DNA of 64,000 nucleotides. It comes from Aldrovandia affinis (lineage: Eukaryota; Chordata; Actinopteri; Notacanthiformes; Halosauridae). Positions 1 through 10,564 of this stretch are shown here, one piece after another. Under the pieces are notes generated by a model. That model searched no databases. It was not told the origin of the DNA and saw only the letters and a list, made by a program, of their open reading frames with translations. Position 1 is the stretch's first letter. Every line of letters starts with the position of its first letter. Where the stretch lies: assembly GCA_029706075.1 (NCBI GenBank), contig JAINUG010000026.1, forward strand, positions 1,347,001 to 1,411,000, read 5' to 3'. Made by a program: the position numbers and the translations under genes.

Positions 1-141
1 TTTATACAGCTGGATCATTTACAGAAGCAATTCAGGTTAAATGCCTTGCTCAAGGGTACAACAGCAGTGCCCCACCTGGGAATCAAACCTACAACATCGG
101 AATTACAAACCCAGTTCCCTAACCATTGTACCACACTGCCA
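1..141 (-). repeat. tRNA-related SINE fragment, antisense
   Basis: The stretch is rich in a phrase common in fish repeats (CTTGCTCAAGGGTACAACAG, 48-67) followed by GGGAATCAAACC, which on the minus strand reads as a degenerate RNA polymerase III B box. It is cut by the window edge, so its 3' tail and any target duplication cannot be judged. The short open frame across it is not a gene. Confidence 0.6.
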
Positions 142-612
142 CCACACCTTAATGCCATTCAGTCAAAAGCTGGCAGCTATAATTTTCCACCCACATTTCT
201 TGTTGGGCAATACTTATAGGCGCACGCTAGCGTGAGAAAACCACTGGATGTAATTTTTGTGTAAATCTATCATTGCTTGAATTGAGAGCATCTGAGATGT
301 ATTAATTAAACAAGAAGCAGGCATATTTTGGATTCTTAATACTCATTTGTGTGCATAAAGTGTTTTGAACACAATATATGAATAGCACTTTATAAATTAA
401 GTTGTATTATTGTTATTATTATTATGAGCCTTGTTTTTGTGGTAAAACCCCTCACAAATTGTTCATTTGGGCATCAGTTTTTCGCCAGGACTTTCCTGTC
501 AGTTTTCTGTTTGAAGAAGCACATGTCACAGGAAACAAAAGATAACATTTTCTAAATAGGTGCTTTCATATATAATTAGTCCAACTATGGGTACATTTAC
601 ATGTTTTACATT
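142..612. other. AT-rich stretch, no gene seen
   Basis: A short ATT-type array lies near 410-427. No coding potential or recognisable repeat was found elsewhere. Confidence 0.5.
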
Positions 613-650
613 TTTGGCATTTAGAAGACGCTCTTATCCAGAGCGACTTA
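613..650 (-). repeat. HpaI-type SINE / L2 tail fragment
   Basis: The text GGCATTTAGAAGACGCTCTT followed by ATCCAGAGCGACTTA is the reverse complement of the tail shared by HpaI-type fish SINEs and their partner LINEs. The complete SINEs at 21.1, 22.5 and 49.8 kb carry the same tail. Only the tail remains here. Confidence 0.65.
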
Positions 651-1071
651 AAATGAGTACATTTATATATGGCAAGAACAATCACTGCTAGCACATTAAA
701 ATCATTTTTATGACAAGGGAAAGCCAGTGTCATTGACTTTAATATTGGTTACAGTTTTCTGAGATGCTCTTAAAGTTGGTGTTAAGTATTTGTGTTGAGC
801 AGGGAAATTCCCAGTTGCCACGTAGCTGATTGCCTGCCGGATTTCCTCATTCCAAACCATGCCCAGGAAAGCATTCCAGGCATGCCTGCTTGATTGCCGC
901 ATTGGAGCCATGCTGGGAGCGCATGATTGCCTCAATAGGTAGTTTACAGTCACGTGACTGTGCTGACACGCTCCCTCAGTTGGTGTTCAAGAAGTGAAAT
1001 CATGGAAGGAGGCAACGAGCAGTACTCGGTTTATGTAAACAGTTTAGAAGCCAATGTTCGAGAGAGATATA
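651..1071. other. No feature recognised
   Basis: Ordinary AT-rich sequence between a SINE tail and the left end of a Harbinger-like element. A minus-strand open frame at 708-953 has no recognisable domain. Confidence 0.4.
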
Positions 1072-1314
1072 GGGCCCTATTTTGGTGAATTAGGACGCAG
1101 ACGCAAAGCAAAGACGGTGGCGCTTTAGGGCGTGTCTAAGGCAATTTAAGTAATTTTGTGACTTAGGACAATAGCGCAACTCTGGCACAGTTGTAAAAGA
1201 GGATTGATTAAAATACATGTGGGTTTGGTTTCATAATGGCCAATCAGAACACCTATTTTCTATCCCTTTAAAAACCAGTGCACTAACGCTATAGCAAATT
1301 GGCAATTTCCTCAC

Positions 1315-1710
1315 ATGGATGTAAGTTTGGAGCGGCTGCGCCAGGAGTGCTTCTCCAAAGAGGAGAGCGATTTACTTGTGTGAGAGGTGCAGAGTCGCCA
1401 AGAGCGAATCTATGGCACCCCAAAGAAGCCCAAGGGCTAATGATGTGAAGGCAGCTTGGGAGGAAGTGGCAGCCACAATCACTGCCTCATCCTCTGGTGG
1501 TCCTCTGAGAACCGCGGTCCAATGTAGGAAGCTGTTCAATGATGTGAAGCGAAGAGGCAAGAGAAAACTTGCCTCTTGCTGAAGGGACACACGGTCAACC
1601 GGAGGGGGACCCTCCACCACCCTCCCTCACACCAACGGAGGAGATAGCCGCCTCTACACTCCCCACGGAGAGCGTTCAGGGTTTTGGAGGGCTACAGGTT
1701 GGCTTACCAG
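1315..1710 (+). pseudogene. Harbinger Myb/SANT-like gene, exon 1
   Basis: The ATG at 1315 starts MDVSLERLRQECFSKEESDL. After an in-frame TGA (1381-1383, where the family usually has Arg, consistent with CGA to TGA) the frame continues EVQSRQERIYGTPKKPKG. It then shifts by one frame into NDVKAAWEEVAATI and TAVQCRKLFNDVKRRGKRKL. The spaced Trp residues and the ending FNDVKRRGK are typical of the trihelix Myb-like DNA-binding protein that accompanies the Harbinger transposase. A Pro-rich linker leads to a GT donor at 1711. Phase 1 joins this exon cleanly to the next one and yields GLPGPLAEG across the junction. One stop and at least one frameshift make it non-functional. Confidence 0.7.
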
Positions 1711-1963
1711 GTAATGCATTGCATGAAAAGATGTGTATCATTTAAAGCATTATACTCGTGATATTGAAACAAAGGCAATGGGGAAATGTTTTAATTGATT
1801 TAATAGATTTTTATTTGTCACAATCTATTGTTTTTCTCAAAAATAAAATGAAACATTCATCAGAAATGAAATGCTTTAAGCCTCCCCGCTACACCCCCAT
1901 TTGCAGACATAAATAATAATAATAATAATTCATTTAAAAAAGACAACTGCGCTCCATGTGCAG

Positions 1964-2505
1964 GTCCGCTGGCTGAAGGTTGCCCCCAGACACAGGAGCC
2001 AGAGTTAGAGCCGGAGACGGGTGGTCCTGCAAGTCACGAGGAGGGGGATGGCAATCCAGGCTTGCCGAACAGAAGACCCGGCGGTGGACGGCGACGAACC
2101 CAGGGCCAAGGAGACCAGCTGTTCCTCGAGCTCCAGCAGGCCGGGTTCGACATGTTGCAGAGGGATCTGGGGTTGCTGCGACACAGCATCAACAGTCGCC
2201 CCCGCAGGATGGAAAGCCGGGCCCATCCGCTGCAAGTCTCCATCAGCAGGAGTCTGGAGAGACTCGCCAACACAGTAGAACGGCAGTCCGGACCTGCACA
2301 CCCTCCACCAACACCAAGTGCCCCCAGCCACTCACCTGCTGAGCCCTCCCCATCCAGCAGCGGTAACCAGGTGGCTCGGGACCATCACGGCCTCCCCACC
2401 GTGCCGCCGCTACCTCTAACTGCGTGCAACGCAGTGGAGGAAGGGGAAAAGTTGGCGTGTCAATCCGAGGGGGAAAACAAGGCGCACATTAATCTGTTCT
2501 TGTAA
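1964..2505 (+). pseudogene. Harbinger Myb-like gene, exon 2
   Basis: The acceptor CAG ends at 1963 and the reading frame stays open to TAA at 2505. The segment is acidic and Pro-rich at first, then has a Gln/Leu-rich helix (LFLELQQAGFDMLQRDLGLL) like the C-terminal dimerisation segment of Harbinger Myb-like proteins. It ends in a Ser/Pro-rich tail. The DNA is markedly GC-rich compared with its neighbours, as expected for transposon coding sequence in AT-rich surroundings. The intron 1711-1963 is 253 bp with GT-AG ends. This exon has no internal stop. Confidence 0.6.
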
Positions 2506-2569
2506 TTTTCCTGATTTGAGTTTATATTTTGAGACCTACATTGCTAAAAGAAAGTGTTTCATTTATGTT

Positions 2570-2752
2570 CGTCATGCAGTAGGCCTACATGCGTCACCCT
2601 GGAGTGTGCATCACAAACCACCTGGATATTAATGGACCCCCTTCTGATTCACATAAATGATACCGTGATCAGATGGCGCACGCAACTGCACATGTGTCAA
2701 TGGCACCCAAGACCTCAGGGAATCCACATTGCGTATAAAAATCCTGTTTAGT
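2570..2752 (-). pseudogene. HARBI1-type transposase remnant
   Basis: Read on the minus strand, three frames in turn give CGFPEVLGAIDT, then HVQLRAPSDHGIIYVNQKGV, then INIQVVCDAHSRVTHVGLL. This is the order of the Harbinger DDE core around the first catalytic Asp (GAID) and the second Asp (CDA). Two frameshifts split it. The N-terminal part and the region with the catalytic Glu are absent. Translation by eye supports the family, but a profile search would be needed to place it in a subfamily. Confidence 0.65.
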
Positions 2753-2756
2753 TTTC

Positions 2757-3112
2757 TGCTGGCTGTTGGGTGTAAGAAAAGTAATAAGCTAATTTGCATG
2801 TTGGACAAGACTGGAAGAAACTGCATGTACAGCCAAACTGATAGCCGTCACCTGGGCATCACACCATCAAACACCGGCTACCAAACCCAGGGTATCGCTC
2901 ACGGTATCGCCTTCGCATATCGCCTATCGCATTTTCTGTAGTGCAAATGGAAAGGATAAAACCCTTTCAAATCGAGTCTGTGGATACAGCCATTTATTTT
3001 AAATAAATTGTTGTACTTTTGAACCGTTTTGCCTGGTGGTGTTATTGTATGTTGGGTCCAGTGACGTTCCCCGATTATTGAAACACAAACTTTGGGACCG
3101 TAACAGTTGGTC
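2757..3112. other. Unclassified segment with polyadenylation-like signal
   Basis: This GC-moderate stretch holds short iterations of TATCGC (about 2893-2930) and an AATAAA at 3002. It sits between the Harbinger remnant and a Tc1-like terminus. No coding potential was seen. Confidence 0.3.
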
Positions 3113-3462
3113 ATACACTACCGGTCAAAAGTTTTAGAACACCCCCATTTTCCAGTTTTTACTGAAATTGAAGCAGTTCAAGTCCAGTGAATAACCTGAA
3201 ATGGTACAAAGGTATGCGGTAAACTGCCAGGGGTTAAAAAAAAAGGTTTAGGTTACCAAAAATGAAAAATAATGTAAATTTTGTGGCAGTGAGTAGTTTC
3301 CTACACCATCAAAAGGCACTTGGAAACTGGAGGAAACTGACAGGAAGAGGTGTGGCAGACCCAAAGCCACAACAAAATCAGAAGACAAGTTTCTGAGAGT
3401 CAACAGCTTGCGTGATAGGCGGCACACAGGACAACAGCTTCAAGCACAGGTTAACACTGGTC

Positions 3463-3694
3463 CCGTGTGGTCCAGTGGTTACTACGTTTGATTCCCCGTT
3501 GCACCAGAGTCGGCTCTGGCCGGGAGTGCCACCAGGGGTGGCGATCGCCCAGGGAGGGGGAGGGAAGCCGACAGGACATTCGCTGCGCACAGGAGTGGCC
3601 CTGTAGTACCGGGTTACGGTCGACGGCCTGGCAAGTGCCGTCTCGGAGGAGACAATGCTTTGCCTTCGTCACTACCGGTTGCAGGTTGAGTGGC
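3463..3694 (+). repeat. tRNA-derived SINE inserted in Tc1-like element
   Basis: The head carries an A-box-like TGGTCCAGTGGTTA and a B-box-like GTTTGATTCCCC. The body (GGCTCTGGCCGGGAG, then GGGTGGCGATCGC, then GCCGTCTCGGAGGAGACAA) matches the roughly 375-bp SINE family found antisense at 9.5 and 14.0 kb. It splits the Tc1 transposase between RRHTGQQLQAQ and SKKAIAKMAKK. Confidence 0.65.
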
Positions 3695-3925
3695 AGTAAG
3701 AAAGCCATTGCTAAGATGGCAAAAAAGAGGCTTGCCTGGGCCATGAAGCACCGCCAGTGGACTACTGAAAACTGGAAGAAGGTCTTATGGACCAAGGAAT
3801 CAAAATGTGATATCTTCGGTTCATCACGCAGGGCTTTTGTACGCCGTCGAGTAGGCGAAAGGATGGCTCCTCAGTGTGTGACACCAACTGTCAAACATGG
3901 AGGAGGAAGCGTGATGGTCTTTTGA
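3695..3925 (+). pseudogene. Tc1 transposase fragment
   Basis: The open frame reads SKKAIAKMAKKRLAWAMKHR, WTKESKCDIFGSSRRAFVRR and ends KHGGGSVMVF. The last motif precedes the second catalytic Asp in Tc1 transposases. The KVLWTKES segment stands where DD34E enzymes usually read LWSDES, so the first catalytic Asp appears replaced by Thr. The frame stops at TGA created at the junction with the LINE tail. The fragment is about 75 codons against roughly 340 for a full enzyme. Confidence 0.75.
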
Positions 3926-4075
3926 TTCAGATTCAGATTCAGATTCAGATTCTTTAATCGCCATCATGTAAACATGTAGGAACTTGGTACGGTATTTAAA
4001 GTGCGTATGTCACATTCTTTGGATCCAGAGTCGGCAACTTGCACAGAGTGACTGTTAACCCACTTGTTCTCTGAA
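3921..4075 (-). repeat. LINE 3' end with (TGAATC)n tail, antisense
   Basis: Four to five GATTCA units at 3923-3952 are followed by TTTAATCGCCATCATG and unique sequence. On the minus strand this is a retroposon 3' end with a hexameric tail. It landed inside the Tc1-like element. The LINE clade is not determined. Confidence 0.45.
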
Positions 4076-4255
4076 AAGGGCCTTTTTTATAATCTGAAAT
4101 ATTACATTAGTTTTCAGTTGTTGGTAACCTAAACCATTTTTTTTTTTACCTCTGGCAGTTTACCGCTTACCTTTGTACCATTTCAGGTTATTCATTGGAC
4201 TTGAACTGCTTAAATTTCAGTAAAAACTGGAAAATGGGTAGTGTAGTGTACATTC

Positions 4256-4940
4256 ACTAAGAGAGATGTTTCTTTTCAACCTGCAGATAAATGCCACACA
4301 TTATCTAAATAGACAAATGGACATTAGCAAGTCAGGTTTCTTTTCCTGTTTTTTAAGGATAATTGTATATCTGTTTTGAACAGACATAAAAAATTGTTGC
4401 TGCTGGAAGTGGTGTTGGTGGACCATAAGCTCAAACAGTGATGCAGTCACTGATATGGAATGTTTGTATGTGTCTTTGAGATCTCTCCATGGAAAATAGT
4501 AGGAAGGGAGTCAGACAGTGAGCCCAACATCACAATGACATTTTCACCACTGAGCTCATGAGTTTCTTGTCTCACAAGCTGTGTTCTCTAGCTTACAGAA
4601 TGATGTAGAAAAAGTAAGTGCATTATTTTATCTCATGTCAGTTTGTCAATATCTAGTCAGATATAAGTGCCCAGTTCCAATTAAGTATTTGAATGTCTTT
4701 CCAGTGGTCCCCAGATGGACATGCAAATAGTCTAAAGAATATATTCATATACAGTATATAGAATATATTCATATTCAGGAAACCCATCAGAGACATTGAG
4801 ATCTGAGCCCACAAAGCCTCCAGGAGTAATCAGCACAAAATAAACCTTCATGAATGAGGGATGGAGCTTTGTGATGAGGTTGCCTCTCATCATTATAATA
4901 GCTACCATCCAGGGTGGTTTGTATACATTGTAGTGTATAT
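4256..4940. other. No feature recognised
   Basis: AT-rich sequence. A local imperfect duplication of AGAATATATTCATAT occurs at 4736-4776. No credible open frame. Confidence 0.4.
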
Positions 4941-5876
4941 GGGCCATTCTACCGAATTGGTTCAAAGTCAGGTTGGAAATATTTAGAAATTTTGTATGTT
5001 TTATTCCCAAAACTTTGTCCGTATATATATTGAACCATATCTAAAGTACATATATCTAGTAAAAGTACCGTCAATTTTTATATTGTATTTTCAGACTCTT
5101 TTGGAATGTTTTTCCTCTCCCAAAAATTGTTACTACCGAAACATAGTAATACACTGTAGTAAAAAGTATTATTGCCCTGTTAAGATTGTGTTTCCTTCCC
5201 TTCCCTAAAGAGTATTTTTACACAATTAAATCAATAAAAATGTCATTTTTACCAAATTCAATTTATACAATTCATCAAAATCTAAATGCAATCTTTCCCT
5301 GTAAAATGCATAACACTGATCATATTGATTTCAGAGTTAATGATTGATTAAATTGAACATACATTTATCATCATGCAGCCATGAGGGACAGGGAGGCAGT
5401 GTCACTGCCTGGTCAAAAATGCAGGGGTGTGGCTAAAAACCAGGCTCAGCCAATCGACTAAAACTCTTGGGTTTCGGTAGTGACATGAAAACTTGGGACA
5501 AGATTTTTTTAGTATATTTTTTTAATTTAAAAATTAAACCCACAATAAATCTAAATCTTTCAACTTCTGTTTAAACTTAATCATAAAGATCTTTGAAATT
5601 ACACCATTGAACAAAATCTAAAAAATGTTTTAAGTGTTATTTACATACATTTAAATGTAGGGGTCAGGGTTTGGGACAGCTACTTCCCAATAGAAAGTAC
5701 CCTATAAATGATGTTTTTTTTTTTTTTTAGCTTATCACTATCTAATTTAATTCCTTGTGGTTAAATAGATCATAACATATTCTTAGTAAATATCTATGTC
5801 TGAATACTTAATTGTTTTGTTAAATAGTTTTTCTTGTTGTGGGACCGCACTTTGAACTAATTCGGTAGAATGCCCC
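4941..5876. mobile_element. Non-autonomous DNA element with 28-bp inverted repeats
   Basis: The left end GGGCCATTCTACCGAATTGG continues TTCAAAGT. The right end (5849-5876) is its inverse with two differences in 28 bases. Both flanks read ATAT, so a 4-bp or TA-type target duplication is possible but ambiguous. The 936-bp interior is AT-rich and has no long open frame. A second inner inverted pair (CTACCGAAACATAG near 5134 and CGGTAGTGACATG near 5477) suggests fold-back potential. The superfamily is not assigned. Confidence 0.7.
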
Positions 5877-6515
5877 ATATATGAGTGAGATTGTAGTCTT
5901 TTCGATCAACAGATAAAAGAAGGCTACACTCCCTTGGCCTGGGCATCGCTCTATCTCCTTAAAATAAAACATATGAAGCACATGTCAAGTTGGAACATAT
6001 GAAGCACACAGCCACAAGATCACCATTATCCATCCTGAATGATGCTGAGAAGGACGGAGAGAAAAACCCCAGGGGCGTGAGCAGCAGGGTCTCTAGAAAA
6101 TCTAACAGGGAATGAAGAGGAGAGGACCAGGACGTTAAAAAAGGATTGATTCATGAAGTGCATCAAAGCGGTTTCTTTCTCTGGCTGCCCCAGGGCTCTG
6201 TCTAACTGTGTGAGCCTGTATGTGCAGCTTCAGAGAAGGATGGTTCAGACCCAGCTGTGGTGGGGTATGGTGAAGATAATTAGGCGGTCCTTTTGTTTCC
6301 TGTGAGGGTCACATTGTATTTCTTGTAGTTTTTCTGTTGTTTTTGTCTGGGTCATGTTGTATTTGCCAAGACTTTGTAGTTGTTTCTCTGAGGATCATAT
6401 ATTAAGTAAGGTGTTCCTGTTATTGTATACATTGAGCTGTTCCCAGTGTTTCTGTAGTAGATGTCAAGTCCACAAACCAGGCCATGATGGGTAGGGAAGT
6501 GAAAGCCCATAATGT
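5877..6515. other. No feature recognised
   Basis: A 14-base phrase AACATATGAAGCAC occurs near 5994 with a partial copy near 5968. Nothing else stands out. Confidence 0.4.
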
Positions 6516-6519
6516 CGGC

Positions 6520-6615
6520 TCCATTCGTCATGGTTGTGATTTTTTTGGGACTATTTGAAAGCCCAGCTTCATTTTGCCACCATTCGTCATGGTTGTGATA
6601 TTTTTTTGGACTGTG
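6520..6615. repeat. Short direct duplication
   Basis: CCATTCGTCATGGTTGTGAT plus a T-run and GGACT occurs twice, starting near 6521 and near 6582, about 61 bases apart. It looks like a recent local duplication. Confidence 0.7.
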
Positions 6616-7395
6616 TCAGGATCTGTAGACCATGGCTCAGCCTGAAGGTAATCATTTACTTTTCACTTTCTTCACTGCTGAAATAATTTTTGCCCCTTTT
6701 TCTCTCCCCACTCAGCACTTTGCCGCTCACATCAGTGCAAGGAGTACTGCAACAGAATGACATGAATTCCTCCCCAGATACTATTTTACACCCTACAGGC
6801 ACACGGTATTACAGGAGAGATCTAGTGCTGATGGACAGAGAGTCCTATCTCTTACTGATGACAACTGGTAGCCTGCGTGCCAGTTGGCATGAAGTTGAGA
6901 GAAAATAATGAAGCAGTGACCTGAGGAACTCTGGCCTGACTAAACGGAAGCAAACCCTGACAGAATGAGGATAGTTGTGTCAGATACCCGGGCACAGTCG
7001 CTTAATGACATAGCCCAGGCTCAAACATCTATTCTCTGCTTCCATTCTGAGCCCCAGTGGGCTATTCCAGGCGTTAATACCTCTCTGTGTGAGCAAATAG
7101 TTCCTAGCAAAATTAAGTAAGTTCTACTTTCATTAAACCATTTTTCTCTGCTGACAACTCAACTTGAAATCAGTCTTTTAAATTACTGCCATAACAGTAA
7201 CTACAGAGCCATCCAAGCCATGACAAACCCTTCGGACCCAAAGTGGATAGAACCAACTGTGAAAAAACCTGTGAACACACAGCAAGAAGCAAAACAAAAA
7301 AGAAAAATACTGTCCATTAAATGTAAAATGCACCCCTCTCTCTGTTATGGCCAAAGTGTGGGAAAGTCTGTTCATAATGTAAGAATATAATTTTT
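6616..7395. other. No feature recognised
   Basis: Open frames here (6690-6908 plus, 7178-7375 minus) show no domain and no splice context. I treat them as chance. Confidence 0.4.
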
Positions 7396-7396
7396 A

Positions 7397-7420
7397 GCAT
7401 ATATATATATATATATATTA
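7397..7420. repeat. (AT)n microsatellite
   Basis: About ten AT units directly upstream of an antisense SINE. Confidence 0.9.
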
Positions 7421-7429
7421 AAAAACATT

Positions 7430-7725
7430 ATTTTTTTTTCTTCTGATTTTACCCATTTTTCCTCCCAATATTGGGAGGCAATTCTACCCTCTTTCTAAGT
7501 CAACTATCCTTCCCTCGTACTACGAGCTTGCCGCCGCATCTCTGAGACCGGCAGTGACAAAGATGCCGTAGCGCCTCTTCCTCCGAACTTGCCAAGCCAT
7601 TGACTGTAACTCCAATGTACGCAGAGCCACTCTTGCACGCGACAAGCTCATGACTTAGCCAGGCTGGCAAGTGGGCAATCTGCACTTTGGGCAAGTACCT
7701 TCACCGGTTGCGACATCCAGGGCCC
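7430..7725 (-). repeat. tRNA-derived SINE (375-bp family), antisense, diverged
   Basis: It starts with the inverse of the family tail (CCCATTTTTCCTCCCAATAT). It continues with TACCCTCTTTCTAAG and CTCTTCCTCCGAACTTGCC and ends with the inverse of the tRNA-like head, GTTGCGACATCCAGGGCCC. Target duplications are not clear. It is the most diverged long copy in the window. Confidence 0.55.
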
Positions 7726-9481
7726 AGATAAATGACATTTGGTCTGAGAACTCATATATGAGGCTTGTGTTTGTGTTTGTGTATTAGAGACTGCATGCAT
7801 GACGTCCCAATGCCACATTGGGTCCATTTCTTCATCAGTAAGGAGATAATTTTACAACCGTAGGGAATTCTGATGTGGTTGAGAATTCTGAGATCAGATT
7901 TCAGGAAAAGTGTGGTATATGGTAATGAGTCATAGACCAGCAATTTCCTTGTGTATCATCTTACATGTGGCTACATAAAAGAAGTTGTGTAACATCGAGA
8001 ATGTTAATGGTAAAAGATATATTTCCCTCCTGCATTGAATAATCAAATTATGCTTTGGAATGCAGAGCAGCATATCGGCCATGTAATCAGAGCGTAGACT
8101 TTGTAAGCAGCATTTTCGTCAACTCTGCCTGCATTGTTTTGTGGTTCAAGAAAAAGAATGAAAGTAAACTAGAGCTTATGGGGTGTGTACACTATCTTGC
8201 CATATGGATGGCAATTTGCACAGCCTTTGCTCATTCAAAAACCAAAATGCTGGGTGATTATTTCAATGGCTGTAGTGCATCGAGCTGACTAATTGAAACT
8301 CAATGGACTGCAAGTTTGTTGGGACAAAGTATCATTACAGTATGATTTGGGATGAATATATTATATCTATCGACAAAGTTCCAACAGGTTCTCCCATTGG
8401 CTTTACAGAAGAACACAGATTTATAAAATGACTTATTCGTTGCTCCCTTTTTAATTGTAAACCAAGAAACATTTGACAACTGACCATTTTAAGACATTCT
8501 TAAACCCCAACAACAATTCGGCTGTCCACTGAAATTCTGCTCAAATAACATGTTTTAAAACTGGGATTTCATAAAGGAGCTTCAATCAGGTCCACCCAAT
8601 TATCAACTGATTGATAAAAAAATAAAAAAAATTCAGTAGGAGCACCAAGCTCAATATTTAAATGGGTCAGAAATTAAGACCCCCTGTACTAGACCCTTAA
8701 AGGTTAGAGGATAGACACAAAGGCCTGCCTCCCTTATTCAGAAACCCAATGCAATAGCTGACATCTGATAAAAGTCTAGATTCAGATCTGATAGTCACTA
8801 AAGGAAAAACTAGTAGCCTGGCAAGCAACAACTTGAAGGTTAACATCTCAGACATCTTGACAGTTAGATCCCAATCTTGCTTTTATATTTGCCTATATTT
8901 TTAATTCCTGACGTTCGAAAAGAAGAATGGCGTCAGCTTTAATCATGTGTCTAGTTTCCCAACATGTGATGAAAGAAACCTTTGCATATTTTGCACCATT
9001 GCCATAGGGGATTAGGGGATTTATCACTTGCGCTGACATTTGATTTGACACTGCTTAGATTATGAAATGTTTTGTATGAACAGAGTGTTTTTTTTTCCAG
9101 GCTCGGGCTTGTCCACATGTGACTCATGTCCCTTTCTGTAGCTTAGCTTTGTGTTACTGTGACAGATGGCTTTAATAGATGTATTGATAATGTTGCATAG
9201 GCTTGCATTGTACGTAGGAGACAAGTTACTGCAAATAGGGACTTTGATACTGAACAGTTGCCAGCCACAGTACACTGTGTGTTCCTGCCAAGTATGCAGT
9301 TTAAACCACTGACTGAGGATATCTGATGCAAGTTTGTTGTGATTACCAGGACATACAGACAGAATCCACTGCTGTTATGGCTGAGGGACATATTGCATAT
9401 ACTGATTTGATCCAAATTACAGAGCAAATTAAATTAAATCTAGGCTAGAGGCTCATATTTGTAAACTAGCATGCACTGGTG
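7726..9481. other. No feature recognised
   Basis: Roughly 1.75 kb of unremarkable sequence. Open frames at 8055-8288 (+) and 9060-9427 (-) lack any recognisable motif. Confidence 0.4.
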
Positions 9482-9494
9482 TCACTTGATTTTT

Positions 9495-9864
9495 GTATTT
9501 TATAAATATTTGTTTTAATTGATAGCCAATTATACCTTCTATTTCTTTTCGATTTACCCTCCCCCATGAACTTGCCGCCCGCCTCCACGGGACACGATAA
9601 TTCCCTGAGGTAATGTTCGTCTCCTCCGAGACGTAATTCGCCCCAACCCTGTTGACGAGGTCGCCCCCACTTCTCGGCGAGCTCGTACCAGCTCTCCCTC
9701 CCCCCTCCCCCGGGGGAAGAGAGCCAAACGCCGCCTCCGATCGGGGCTCCCCATCTGGGCTGGTCTGGTACAGTCGGGGTTCGAACCGTGACCGCGCGGC
9801 AGCTCACACTCGTAAAGAACCAGCCAATACAAGTGCGTTAGACCGCTATGCTATCAGAGGCCCC
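9495..9864 (-). repeat. tRNA-derived SINE (375-bp family), full copy, antisense
   Basis: A perfect 13-bp target duplication, TCACTTGATTTTT, flanks it (9482-9494 and 9865-9877). On the minus strand the head reads GGGGCCTCTGATAGCATAGC with an A-box-like segment, then the B box GGTTCGAACCCC. The GC-rich body contains GGCTCTCTTCCCCCGGGGGA, and the 3' part reads CCGTGGAGGCGGG before an AT-rich tail. The GC content contrasts sharply with the surroundings. Intact boundaries suggest a fairly recent insertion. Confidence 0.85.
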
Positions 9865-9939
9865 TCACTTGATTTTTTATGATATTCTCTTTCTACACTA
9901 ACTGCGCTAACTGTAAATGTAGCATTACTGTTCATGCAC

Positions 9940-10265
9940 CTTGCTGATTTCCTGGTGGGCCACTATGAGCCGCCAGAACGGTTTCAGTTGCATGCGTATA
10001 GATTCTACAAGTGTATGGAACTCTATTGGAACTAACATCTCAACACCATTCTTCCACAAGAAGTTCCATCATTTTGTGTTTTGTTGATGGTGGTGGAAAA
10101 CGCTGTCTCAGGTGCCGCGTCCAGAATCTCCCATAAGTGTTCAATTGGGTTGAAAGCTGATTAGTGAGATGGCCATGGCATATTGTTTACATCATTGTCA
10201 TGCTCATCAAATCATTCAGTGTCCACTGGTGCCCTGTGGATGGGGGCATTGACGGTGCTTTTTAA
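9940..10265 (-). mobile_element. Tc1-like transposon fragment
   Basis: Phrases such as GATTCTACAAGTGTATGGAA, CACCATTCTTCCACAAGAAG, CAATTGGGTTGAAAGCTGAT and GCCCTGTGGATGGGGGCATT are antisense remains of a Tc1-like transposase family frequent in fish. Frames are broken and no terminal repeat remains. Confidence 0.6.
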
Positions 10266-10564
10266 TAATGCTGGTATTTTACCCTGATCCGTAAGGTGTT
10301 ATCTGTAAGGTGTGCTTCAGTCAGCCACTAGATGGCACTATAACATCACAGAATGCCTTGATAAACAAATCCCCTTTCCTGTTGATTAGCTACTGGGGGT
10401 ATTCTGTTTGCAGAGTATTCATACAAACCTTATGGTGAATATTAAGTGAAATGTACACATTGTCCACACAAAATATCCATGTGTTTGTGTGTACGTGTGT
10501 GTTTATTTAGATTCTGGGGTGAGTAGGCTATTTATTTAACATTAAGTGGGCTGTTAGGATTTAG
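10266..10564. other. No feature recognised
   Basis: Between a Tc1 scrap and a degenerate minisatellite. No coding signal. Confidence 0.35.

Larger units (their letters stand above)
1072..2756. mobile_element. Harbinger-like DNA transposon, decayed copy I
   Basis: The left end begins GGGCCCTATTTT at 1072, a terminus seen in many fish non-autonomous elements. Inside are a Myb/SANT-like accessory gene in two exons on the plus strand and a scrap of HARBI1-type transposase on the minus strand. This convergent layout matches the second copy at 31.5-34.0 kb. No matching right terminus was found before 3.1 kb, so the right end is missing or too diverged. Superfamily assignment rests on the two protein remnants. 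Confidence 0.7.
3113..4255 (+). mobile_element. Tc1-like transposon with two nested insertions
   Basis: The left end starts at a TA with CACTACCGGTCAAAAG. Long inverted repeats follow: the text at about 3150-3245 (CCAGTTTTTACTGAAATT, GGTTTAGGTTACCA) returns inverted at about 4125-4238. The right extremity lacks the outermost bases and ends TAGTGTAGTGTA. The body holds plus-strand transposase pieces, interrupted by a SINE (3463-3694) and a LINE 3' tail (about 3921-4075). It is dead: the catalytic C-terminal part is missing. Confidence 0.8.

Noticed and set aside
2757-3112. Possible solo LTR ending ACCGTAACA with AATAAA at 3002
   Set aside because: No matching TG start and no target duplication could be found. 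GTTGG occurs near both sides but does not line up with a TG start.
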